A stretch of DNA of 6,615 nt from Bacteroidota bacterium (GTDB lineage Bacteria > Bacteroidota > Bacteroidia > Chitinophagales > Chitinophagaceae), in contig JAKPBL010000054.1 in NCBI GenBank assembly GCA_029778965.1, positions 1 through 6,615 on the forward strand, read 5' to 3'. Under the pieces are notes generated by a model that saw only the letters and a program-made list of their open reading frames with translations, was not told where the DNA came from and ran no database searches. Position numbers and translations under genes: made by a program. Positions 1 to 6,198 of this stretch are shown here, piece after piece. The stretch's first letter is position 1. Each line of letters starts with the position of its first letter.

Positions 1-167
1 GGTAGTATCAAAGTAAAAAAGTCGCCGCAAAAAACAACCTGTTTAAACAACAAAAGAAACTATTCGTTGTAATACCATTTTGACCCACTCATGGCAATAA
101 CGGGTTTATCACAAACCGGATTGGAGCCATTTTTGAATTAATTTCGCGTACCAAGCACATATATTTC
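1..167. other. AT-rich intergenic leader ahead of the lipid hydroxylase
   Basis: No convincing gene is visible. One frame is open from the left edge to a TAA at 70-72, but its 23 codons are lysine- and asparagine-rich and resemble A-rich non-coding DNA rather than a protein tail. The stretch holds a perfect 10-bp palindrome TGTTTAAACA at 40-49 and a short inverted repeat GGTTT-atcac-AAACC at 103-117. A candidate -7 element lies at 139-146. The function of the two repeats is unknown, and either could be chance in AT-rich sequence. Confidence 0.6.
139..146 (+). promoter_or_regulatory. Candidate -7 promoter element for the hydroxylase gene
   Basis: TAATTTCG matches the Bacteroidota -7 consensus TAnnTTTG at all but one fixed position. 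It ends 21 nt before the ATG at 168, exactly the spacing seen for TATTTTCG ahead of the M28 peptidase gene in this window. The nearest upstream TTG (121-123) is only 15 nt away, shorter than the usual -33 spacing, so the -33 part is not supported. Confidence 0.3.
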
Positions 168-791
168 ATGAAGTTTGAGAAAATACACAATAAGGGGCAG
201 GCGAAACTGTTTGAAAATCCGGTGCTGGAGTTTTTTACCAAAACCCATCCCTTGATTATATGGGGTATTTATATCCCCTATTTGAGCTATCTTATCTACC
301 ATTCAGTAGCTAACCTGGGATTGGCTGGCTGGGAAGCGGCTCTCCTATTTGTAGGTGGGCTGGTCTTCTGGTCATTTTTTGAATACCTGATGCACCGGTT
401 TGCTTTCCATTTTGATTCGGATGAGCCGGGCGTTCGCCGTTTTATATACATTTTACACGGTAACCACCATGAATATCCCCGCGATCGCGAGCGACTGTTC
501 ATGCCGCCCGTACCCAGTTTGCTTATCTCTTCCGTAATATTGGGTGTCATGTATCTTGTCGCCTGGGCATTCGACATCCGGCCAATGGCTTTCCCCTTTT
601 TCGCAGGGTTCATGATCGGCTACCTGTTGTATGCATCGATGCATTACGCCATTCATGCCTGGAAGCCGCCGTTCAAATGGATGAAGCCTTTATGGCGCAA
701 CCACCACCTGCATCATTATAAGGATGAAGGAAAAGGGTACGGCGTAAGTACTACCTTATGGGACCGTATTTTCGGCACCATGTTCGACTAA
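168..791 (+). CDS. Fatty acid 2-hydroxylase-like membrane protein (sterol desaturase/fatty acid hydroxylase superfamily)
   Basis: This 207-aa protein is an integral membrane di-iron hydroxylase. Hydrophobic segments lie near residues 27-48, 55-75, 115-135 and 139-160. All histidine clusters of the superfamily are present: HRFAFH (76-81), HGNHH (97-101), HYAIH (159-163) and HHLHH (179-183). The context HGNHHEYPRDRERLFMPP and the C-terminal GVSTTLWDRIFGT closely follow the catalytic part of fungal Scs7 and animal FA2H, which put a 2-hydroxyl on the N-acyl chain of ceramides. Bacteroidota make sphingolipids and 2-hydroxy fatty acids, so hydroxylation of a lipid acyl chain is the best guess; the substrate is an inference. 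Unlike Scs7/FA2H it has no N-terminal cytochrome b5 domain, so a separate electron donor would be needed. The ATG at 168 leaves a short cytosolic N-terminus, as expected. It stands alone on its strand and converges on the GH92 gene with a 17-bp gap. Carotenoid or sterol hydroxylase is a less likely alternative. Confidence 0.85.
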   Translation: MKFEKIHNKGQAKLFENPVLEFFTKTHPLIIWGIYIPYLSYLIYHSVANLGLAGWEAALLFVGGLVFWSFFEYLMHRFAFHFDSDEPGVRRFIYILHGNHHEYPRDRERLFMPPVPSLLISSVILGVMYLVAWAFDIRPMAFPFFAGFMIGYLLYASMHYAIHAWKPPFKWMKPLWRNHHLHHYKDEGKGYGVSTTLWDRIFGTMFD

Positions 792-808
792 GCGGCTGGT
801 CGTTCCCG

Positions 809-3106
809 TTACCTTTTCTCGTGCACGGAAAATGAATAAGGGTCTGCATCCGGGCCCGTACCGCGTGTACGCGAAGGATCGGGACCCATTTCAAAATCGA
901 GCACACCGCCCTGCAGCAGGCTGTTGTGCGACACCCAGTTGTTCGTCCAGATTCTTCCGTTCAGCAAAAGCGACTGCACATATTTATTGTCGGCGCTGTT
1001 GCCGCCTGCACGAATAACAAGCTGTTTGCCATTCTCCTGGTTGAGCGTGATCTTTTTGAACAAGGGCGCACCAATCACATACTGGTCGGTGGCCGGGCAT
1101 ACGGGGTAGAAACCCATGGCGCTGAACAGGTACCAGGCCGAAGTCTGGCCATTGTCTTCGTCACCGCAATACCCGTCGGGTGTAGCCTTATACAGTTTCG
1201 ACATCACTTCGCGCAGCCAGTACTGCGTTTTCCACGGCTGGCCCACATAGCTGTAAAGGTAAATCATGTGCTGGATGGGCTGGTTGCCGTGCGCGTATTG
1301 TCCCATGTTCATGACCTGCATCTCGCGGATCTCATGGATAACATACCCATAATAAGAATCATCGAATACCGGCGGCAGGGTAAATACGGAATCCATTTTT
1401 TGCGCAAAAGCCTCGCGGCCGCCCATCAGTTTTGCCAGTCCCGCAATATCATGAAACACGCTCCACGAATAATGCCAGCTATTACCCTCGGTAAACGCAT
1501 CACCCCACTTGAATGGGTTGAAGGGCGATTGAAAACTGCCGTCTTTGTTGCGGCCGCGCATCAGTTTGTATTGCGGATCGAACAGGTTTTTATAGTTCGT
1601 GGCGCGTTTGGCAAATACGTCCAATTCTTTTTTAGGGCGCTTCAATTGCTTGCCCAACTGGTAGATGGTAAAATCATCGTAAGCGTATTCCAGCGTGCGC
1701 GCGGCATTTTCGTTGATTTTGACATCATAGGGAACATAGCCTAGCTTGTTGTAATAGTCAACGCCGCGACGACCTACGGCGTCTATGGGTCCCTCGTTGG
1801 CGGCGCCTTTCAGCAGCGCCTCATACAGCTTCTTGATATCATACCCGCGTAATCCCTTGATATAGGCATCGGCTACCACCGATGCTGAATTATTACCTAC
1901 CATGGTAGGTCGAAACCCCGGGCTGCTCCATTCGGGCAGGAACCCGCCTTCCCGGTATGCGTTCAGCAGGCCTTCCTGCATTTCAACGTTGATCGACGGG
2001 TACACCAGGTTCAGGAACGGATAGAGGGAACGGAAAGTATCCCAGAACCCGGTACCGGCAAAGAAATAACCAGGATGAACTTTTCCTGTATAAGGGCTGT
2101 AATGAACGGTTTTTCCCGCGGCATCGATTTCGTAGTGCTTCTGCGGAAACTGGACGGTACGGTAAAGGCAGGAATAAAAAACACGCATCTGTTCCACGCT
2201 GCCGCCTTCCGCCGACAAACGCGAAAGCTGTTTGTTCCAGGCGGCTTTGGCTTTCTTTCGTGTCTGCTCAAAATCATCGCTGCCCAGTTCGCGGGTCAGG
2301 TTCAGCGACGCCTGTTCAAAACTGATAAAAGAAGAAGCCACCTTTGCGTTGAGTTGCTCTCCCCTGCCCAACTTAAAGCCGATAACGGCACCTGCATGGT
2401 CTGCCGTCAGCTCAAGCGTATCTTTCGACAGTTGTGTGCCACGCCAGGCCTGCGCACTGCTGAACGGCTTATCAAACCGGATCACGAAAAAGTTCCTGAA
2501 TCCCTCCGCTACGCCCCCGCTGTTCCGGGTGGTATATCCCATCACGGTCTGTTCGCCGGGAATGACCTTTATATAAGAGCCCTTGTCGTATGCGTCTATC
2601 ACCACAAACGAAGAATCGTTGCCGGGAAAAGTGAACCTGAACTGCGCGGCCCTTTCGGTGGGTGTTATTTCGGTGGTAACGTCATGGTCTGCCAGGTACA
2701 CACTGTAATAATAAGGCTTCGCGACCTCCGCCTTGTGCGAAAACCAGCTTGCGCGGGCGTCCTGCTCAAAAGCCAGCTTACCGGTTACCGGCATGATGGA
2801 GAACTGTCCATAGTCGTTCATCCAGGGTGAAGGCTGGTGTGTTTGTTTGAACCCCCTGATCTTATCGGCCGAGTACTGGTAAATCCATCCATCACCCATT
2901 TTCCCCGTTTGCGGCGTCCAGAAATTCATGCCCCAGGGCAGTGCGATGGCAGGATAGGTATTACCGTTAGACAGCGACGGCTTGGAATCGGTGCCCATCA
3001 GTGGGTTCACCCATTCCACCGGGTCAGCTATACTGTTTACCTCCTGGGCGCAGGTGGTGTGGTACAAACCCGTTAACAGCAAAACAGCAACCAGGCTTTT
3101 TCTCAT
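809..3106 (-). CDS. Secreted GH92 alpha-1,2-mannosidase
   Basis: This 765-aa protein is a full-length GH92 enzyme, a Ca2+-dependent inverting exo-alpha-mannosidase. Residues 1-20 form a Sec signal peptide with likely cleavage at TCA|QE; the cysteine is not in a good lipobox. The N-terminal beta-sandwich domain (about 30-270) has the family motif GNTYPAIALPWGMNFWTPQTG in a shortened reading from 48 on (GNTYPAIALPWG), followed by the catalytic helical barrel (about 290-750) with GFWDTFRSLYPFL (353-365), LEYAYDDF (472-479), EGNSWHYSW (540-548) and GDEDNGQTSAWYLF (648-661). From family knowledge of Bacteroides BT3990 (acid E533; bases D642 and D644; +1-site W88, H584, E585), a constant +7 shift lands on E540, D649, D651, W95, H591 and E592 here. 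That supports alpha-1,2 specificity. It lies 37 bp downstream of GH125 on the same strand, consistent with cotranscription. It should act in the periplasm or at the cell surface on high-mannose glycans. Fine specificity remains inferred. Confidence 0.95.
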   Translation of the reverse strand: MRKSLVAVLLLTGLYHTTCAQEVNSIADPVEWVNPLMGTDSKPSLSNGNTYPAIALPWGMNFWTPQTGKMGDGWIYQYSADKIRGFKQTHQPSPWMNDYGQFSIMPVTGKLAFEQDARASWFSHKAEVAKPYYYSVYLADHDVTTEITPTERAAQFRFTFPGNDSSFVVIDAYDKGSYIKVIPGEQTVMGYTTRNSGGVAEGFRNFFVIRFDKPFSSAQAWRGTQLSKDTLELTADHAGAVIGFKLGRGEQLNAKVASSFISFEQASLNLTRELGSDDFEQTRKKAKAAWNKQLSRLSAEGGSVEQMRVFYSCLYRTVQFPQKHYEIDAAGKTVHYSPYTGKVHPGYFFAGTGFWDTFRSLYPFLNLVYPSINVEMQEGLLNAYREGGFLPEWSSPGFRPTMVGNNSASVVADAYIKGLRGYDIKKLYEALLKGAANEGPIDAVGRRGVDYYNKLGYVPYDVKINENAARTLEYAYDDFTIYQLGKQLKRPKKELDVFAKRATNYKNLFDPQYKLMRGRNKDGSFQSPFNPFKWGDAFTEGNSWHYSWSVFHDIAGLAKLMGGREAFAQKMDSVFTLPPVFDDSYYGYVIHEIREMQVMNMGQYAHGNQPIQHMIYLYSYVGQPWKTQYWLREVMSKLYKATPDGYCGDEDNGQTSAWYLFSAMGFYPVCPATDQYVIGAPLFKKITLNQENGKQLVIRAGGNSADNKYVQSLLLNGRIWTNNWVSHNSLLQGGVLDFEMGPDPSRTRGTGPDADPYSFSVHEKR

Positions 3107-3143
3107 TGGTCAGTTTTTTCGAACTGCCAAGATAAGCCAAACA

Positions 3144-4571
3144 TTATTGCAGCAGTTGCGGTTTTTCGCGGTAAGTCTTCCAGATGAATTCGCCGAAGAT
3201 GGTATTGGCCCAGGCAAACCACTTACGCGTAAAACGACCGGGATCGTCTTTATGCGCCGACTCGTGCATGAAGCCGGTACCGGCGTGGCAGTGCTGCAGC
3301 ATACTGATGCATTCCTTGATCTCTTTGGGATCACTGCTGGTCATGCCCCGCATAACAATGCTCATCGGCCAAACCATGTCGAGCCCGATGTGCGGTCCTC
3401 CTATGCCTGCCAGCCTGCTGCCCTTGAAATAAAAAGGATTGTCGGCCGACAGCACAAACCGGCGGGTAGCCTGGTAAACAGGGTCAGACACTGCAGTGCC
3501 GCCCAGGTAAGGCAACGAAAGCAGCGAGGGGATATTAGCGTCGTCCATCAGGATATAGCCGCCGAAACCATTGGCTTCATAGGCATATATCTTTCCGAGT
3601 GCAGGGTGCGAAGCGACCGCATGCGCCCTGAGCGCCTTTTCCACCTGGTCGGCCAGGGCAACGGCAGCGCCGGCATCGGCAGCCGGCTTGCCGGTGGCTT
3701 TCATGATCTCGGCCATCTGGCGCAATGACCGTACGGCAAAGAAATTACTGGGTACCAGGTAAGCATAGATAGTGGCATCATCGCTGGGCCGGAACATGGA
3801 GCAGATCAGGCCATTGGGCCTGGCGGGATAGCCATAGCCACCCATCGGCACGCCATCGGTGGCCCAGGCGGTTCTGCGCTGGAAGTTGTAGGGCCCGTTG
3901 CCGTCAAAACGCTGTTGTTCCTTAAACGTTTTTACCACCAGCTTCATCGCCTCCTGCCACTGTGCATCGAATACCGACGTATCGCCTGTTTCTTTCCAGT
4001 AGCCATGCGCCAGGCGGATGGGGTAACACAATGAATCGATCTCCCATTTCCGTTCATGGATACCCGGTTTCATGTCGGTGATATCGGTCTCTTTCCATTC
4101 AGACACTTTTGATTCGTCTTTGTAGAACGCGTTGGCATAGGGATCTTTCAATATACATTTCACCTGCCGGTTGATAACGCCTTTGATCAGTTGCTTGAGC
4201 TCGTTATCGCTGTGGCAAAGCGGGATATAGGGCCATACCTGGGCAGAGCTGTCGCGCAGCCACATGGCGTCGATATCGCCCGTGATCACATAAGTATCGG
4301 GCTTGCCGTCGATCATTTCAAAATCGACCGTGGTGTCGAGGGTATTCGGGAAACAGTTCTCGAACAGCCAGGCGATCTCCTTGTTGCCGATGTTCATTTT
4401 TATTTCAGCGATCAGTGCTTCCACCGCCTTGCTGCTGAATTTGCGCTGCGCCAGCGGCGTGCGAACTACGGGAAATTCGGCAGCGGGTGAAAGGGCCCAG
4501 GTGGTTCCGGCCGCCAGTACACCGGCGCCGGCAAGCGAGGTCTGCTTCAAAAAATTCCTTCTATGCATCAT
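3144..4571 (-). CDS. Tat-exported GH125 exo-alpha-1,6-mannosidase
   Basis: GH125 (formerly DUF1237) enzymes are inverting exo-alpha-1,6-mannosidases that trim alpha-1,6-linked mannose. Numbering from the ATG at 4571 (475 aa), the protein opens with MMHRRNFLKQTSLAGAG, a twin-arginine signal followed by an alanine-rich hydrophobic stretch to about residue 31. Family hallmarks are GDIDAMWLRDSSAQVWPY (98-115), SMFRPSDDATIYAYLVPSNF (258-277), GGPHIGLDMVWPMSI (391-405) and FMHES...FTRKWFAWAN (434-456). The expected catalytic acid is D264 and base E437. These are 173 residues apart, the same spacing as D220 and E393 reported for Clostridium perfringens CpGH125. An in-frame TTG at 4577 would add two residues; the two ATGs at 4571 and 4568 are better starts, and the choice between them is open because no Shine-Dalgarno is visible. 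It is the first gene of a unit with GH92, so the pair likely removes alpha-1,2 then alpha-1,6 mannose from N-glycan or alpha-mannan substrates. Confidence 0.94.
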   Translation of the reverse strand: MMHRRNFLKQTSLAGAGVLAAGTTWALSPAAEFPVVRTPLAQRKFSSKAVEALIAEIKMNIGNKEIAWLFENCFPNTLDTTVDFEMIDGKPDTYVITGDIDAMWLRDSSAQVWPYIPLCHSDNELKQLIKGVINRQVKCILKDPYANAFYKDESKVSEWKETDITDMKPGIHERKWEIDSLCYPIRLAHGYWKETGDTSVFDAQWQEAMKLVVKTFKEQQRFDGNGPYNFQRRTAWATDGVPMGGYGYPARPNGLICSMFRPSDDATIYAYLVPSNFFAVRSLRQMAEIMKATGKPAADAGAAVALADQVEKALRAHAVASHPALGKIYAYEANGFGGYILMDDANIPSLLSLPYLGGTAVSDPVYQATRRFVLSADNPFYFKGSRLAGIGGPHIGLDMVWPMSIVMRGMTSSDPKEIKECISMLQHCHAGTGFMHESAHKDDPGRFTRKWFAWANTIFGEFIWKTYREKPQLLQ

Positions 4572-4579
4572 GATCAAAA

Positions 4580-4596
4580 TTGAAATTGGCTTTCAA
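4580..4596. repeat. 17-bp inverted repeat TTGAAA-n5-TTTCAA, possible operator
   Basis: Perfect 6-bp arms TTGAAA and TTTCAA flank a 5-nt spacer. The element sits 8 nt upstream of the GH125 ATG and overlaps the candidate -7 element of that gene (4593-4600). It could be a repressor site or a weak hairpin in the mRNA leader. It shares the outer TTGA-n9-TCAA pattern with the repeat at 4676-4692. Confidence 0.35.
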
Positions 4597-4624
4597 GGTA
4601 AGACAGGCGGGCCGATATTTCCAA
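4593..4624 (-). promoter_or_regulatory. Candidate promoter for the GH125-GH92 unit
   Basis: On the minus strand a TTG (4624-4622) precedes TACCTTGA (4600-4593) by 21 bp. The second box fits TAnnTTTG only partly, with two mismatches. The -7 box ends 21 nt before the ATG at 4571, the same geometry as the promoter proposed for the divergent peptidase gene. The geometry is the main support; the motif itself is weak. Confidence 0.25.
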
Positions 4625-4675
4625 CATACCGGCCTGGTTTACCAGCTCAGAAATCACTGGCACAGGCATCGAAAG

Positions 4676-4692
4676 TTGACAAATCCCGTCAA
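4676..4692. repeat. 17-bp inverted repeat TTGAC-n7-GTCAA, possible operator
   Basis: Perfect 5-bp arms TTGAC and GTCAA flank a 7-nt spacer. The left arm contains the TTG proposed as the -33 element of the peptidase promoter, so a bound protein would cover that promoter. The outer bases match the repeat near the GH125 start (TTGA-n9-TCAA). Confidence 0.35.
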
Positions 4693-4707
4693 TTGGTGTT
4701 ATTTTCG
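4676..4707 (+). promoter_or_regulatory. Candidate promoter for the M28 peptidase gene
   Basis: TTG (4676-4678) is followed after 21 bp by TATTTTCG (4700-4707), one mismatch from the Bacteroidota -7 consensus TAnnTTTG. The box ends 21 nt before the ATG at 4729. Spacing between the two boxes is within the range known for this phylum. Confidence 0.45.
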
Positions 4708-4728
4708 GCATTGACAAACCAAACACGC

Positions 4729-6195
4729 ATGACAAAACTTTTCACAGCAATGGCAGGTGCAGGGTTGCTGGCTATAGGTGCGCAAGCCCAGCCCAAGCCT
4801 GAATGGACGCCCATTTTCCAACAGATCAACAACGAGGTACTTGCGCACTCCAATGCGTACAACAGCCTGAAAGAAGCCTCCACCACCATCGGCCACCGGC
4901 TTACCGGCTCGGAAAACGGTAAAAAAGCTGAAGATTTTGCTTTCAACCTGTTGAAATCTTATGGCTTTACCGATGTTAAGTACCAGCCTTTCGAAGTGGA
5001 AAGCTGGAGCCGCAAAACCATTTCGGTATCGGTGGGCAGCAGCCTGAAAAGCCTGCAACCTGTGAAGGCGGTAACACTGGCCCATTCGCCGGTAAAGGCT
5101 TCGGTAAAAGGCGAGCTGGTAGATATGGGCAACGGGCTCGAAGCCGACTACCTGGCGGCTCCCGGCAAGGTGAAGGGTAAAATCGCCTTTGTTTATCTCG
5201 GCATACTGCCTGGCGGCGGCGAAAAGCTGCAAAACCTGCACCGTTCCGAAAAAACGGCGCTGGCCACGAAATACGGGGCCAAAGGAATAGTGATCTATAA
5301 TACGGCCGACGGCGGTATCCTGCTTACCGGAACAGCTTCGGTTACAGGCAAACTGATACCAATACCCGCAGTTTGCATCGGGAAGGAAGACGGTTTCAGG
5401 ATCAAAGAAACGTTGAAGTCGGGCAAGCAGTTCGTAGACATCAATATGACCAATTTCTCGGGCCTTATCAAGGCGCGCAACGTTATCGCCCGTATACCGG
5501 GGAAAACAAAACCCAATGAAAAAGTAGTGGTAGGCGGTCACCTTGATAGCTGGGACCTGGCCACCGGCGCGCTCGACAACGGCATCGGTTCTTTCTCGGT
5601 ACTGGATATGGCCCGTACGTTCAAAGCGCTAAACCTGCAGCCCGAACGCAGTGTTGAATTTGTGATGTTCATGGGCGAGGAAGAAGGATTGCTGGGCTCG
5701 AAGGCTTACCTGCAACAGGGGCTGGCCGATAAAAGCCTCGACCAGGTAGTGTATATGCTCAACTACGACATGACCAACGACCCGAAAGGTTATTCGGCCA
5801 CTACCGATGAAAGTAAAGAACTGTTCCAGTCGATCGGCGCCATCGCCAAAGGCATCGACACCAGCTTTACCAATATTTTCAGGAGCGGCGCCGGCCTGCA
5901 CAGCGATCACCAGCCTTTTATGTTGTATGGCATTCCCACCGGGGGCGCTGCAGGCGGCAGGCTGCCCAATAACGGCGGCCCCTGCTACCACGCCGACTGT
6001 GATGATTTCAAACTGGTCGACGACATGGGTATGAGAAATACCGTTCGTTTCAACGCCATGCTCACCTACGCGCTGGCAGACGTGCCTGTTATCCCCGCAC
6101 GGCGGCTGAACGACGAAGAAACGCGCGAGCTGATGATAAAAAGCAACCTGAAAGAGCCGCTCACCATTGCCGGTGAATGGCGCTGGAAAGACTAA
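4729..6195 (+). CDS. Secreted M28 zinc metallopeptidase with PA-like domain (carboxypeptidase Q-like)
   Basis: This 488-aa protein has a Sec signal peptide (residues 1-20, cleavage likely at AQA|QP), an N-terminal peptidase part with GHRLTGSENG (55-64), an inserted PA-like segment (about 115-240, including KYGAKGIVIYN), and the M28 catalytic core. The two-zinc site is complete: H271 and D273 in GGHLDSWD, D283 in GALDNG, E317 (general base) and E318 (ligand) in MGEEEGLLGS, D347 in NYDMTN and H421 in CYHADCDD. GGHLDSWDLATGALDNG is close to mammalian plasma glutamate carboxypeptidase (CPQ), so an aminopeptidase or dipeptidase acting on small peptides outside the cytoplasm is likely. The reading frame is open back to 4303, but that part runs antisense through GH125 and has no signal peptide; the ATG at 4729 gives a clean signal sequence and lies 21 nt after a promoter-like box. 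No C-terminal sorting domain is seen. Its divergent placement from the mannosidases suggests, without proving, a shared glycoprotein substrate. Confidence 0.93.
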   Translation: MTKLFTAMAGAGLLAIGAQAQPKPEWTPIFQQINNEVLAHSNAYNSLKEASTTIGHRLTGSENGKKAEDFAFNLLKSYGFTDVKYQPFEVESWSRKTISVSVGSSLKSLQPVKAVTLAHSPVKASVKGELVDMGNGLEADYLAAPGKVKGKIAFVYLGILPGGGEKLQNLHRSEKTALATKYGAKGIVIYNTADGGILLTGTASVTGKLIPIPAVCIGKEDGFRIKETLKSGKQFVDINMTNFSGLIKARNVIARIPGKTKPNEKVVVGGHLDSWDLATGALDNGIGSFSVLDMARTFKALNLQPERSVEFVMFMGEEEGLLGSKAYLQQGLADKSLDQVVYMLNYDMTNDPKGYSATTDESKELFQSIGAIAKGIDTSFTNIFRSGAGLHSDHQPFMLYGIPTGGAAGGRLPNNGGPCYHADCDDFKLVDDMGMRNTVRFNAMLTYALADVPVIPARRLNDEETRELMIKSNLKEPLTIAGEWRWKD

Positions 6196-6198
6196 CGG

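Larger units (their letters stand above)
4572..4728. promoter_or_regulatory. Divergent intergenic control region between GH125 and the M28 peptidase
   Basis: This 157-bp spacer separates the starts of two divergently read genes and must hold promoters for both. It contains candidate promoters on each strand and two 17-bp inverted repeats of the form TTGA-n9-TCAA (4580-4596 and 4676-4692), centred 96 bp apart. An 8-bp direct repeat TTGACAAA also occurs at 4676-4683 and 4711-4718. No small gene or terminator is seen. Joint regulation is inferred from this layout. Confidence 0.6.

Noticed and set aside
1..72. A 23-codon frame open from the left edge, considered as the tail of an upstream gene
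   Set aside because: Its lysine/asparagine-rich composition matches A-rich non-coding DNA and no motif can be recognised in so short a stretch.
792..808. A terminator between the hydroxylase and GH92 genes
   Set aside because: The 17-bp gap has no inverted repeat or T-run.
1270..1295. HGNQP (606-610 of GH92) in place of the commoner HGNEP, considered as a change of linkage specificity or mannose-phosphate specificity
   Set aside because: The +1-site Glu of BT3990 maps by constant spacing to E592, not to this glutamine, and HE (591-592) is intact, so no specificity change is supported.
926..1744. A 272-codon open frame on the plus strand inside the GH92 gene
   Set aside because: It lies fully antisense to a well-supported GH92 catalytic domain, shows no recognisable motif, and is explained by codon bias leaving the opposite frame open.
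2075..2830. A 251-codon plus-strand open frame inside GH92
   Set aside because: It is antisense to the conserved N-terminal and linker parts of GH92 and has an arginine- and cysteine-rich composition typical of shadow frames.
4575..4577. TTG as the start codon of GH125
   Set aside because: Two ATG codons follow at once (4571 and 4568), and neither choice alters the twin-arginine signal; TTG is the least likely start.
4303..4728. In-frame N-terminal extension of 142 codons on the M28 peptidase
   Set aside because: Most of it is antisense to the GH125 start region, and using it would bury the clear signal peptide that begins at 4729.
4699..5541. A 280-codon open frame on the minus strand within the M28 gene
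   Set aside because: It is a shadow of the peptidase in the opposite frame; the plus-strand product has a complete metal site and this one has no family resemblance.
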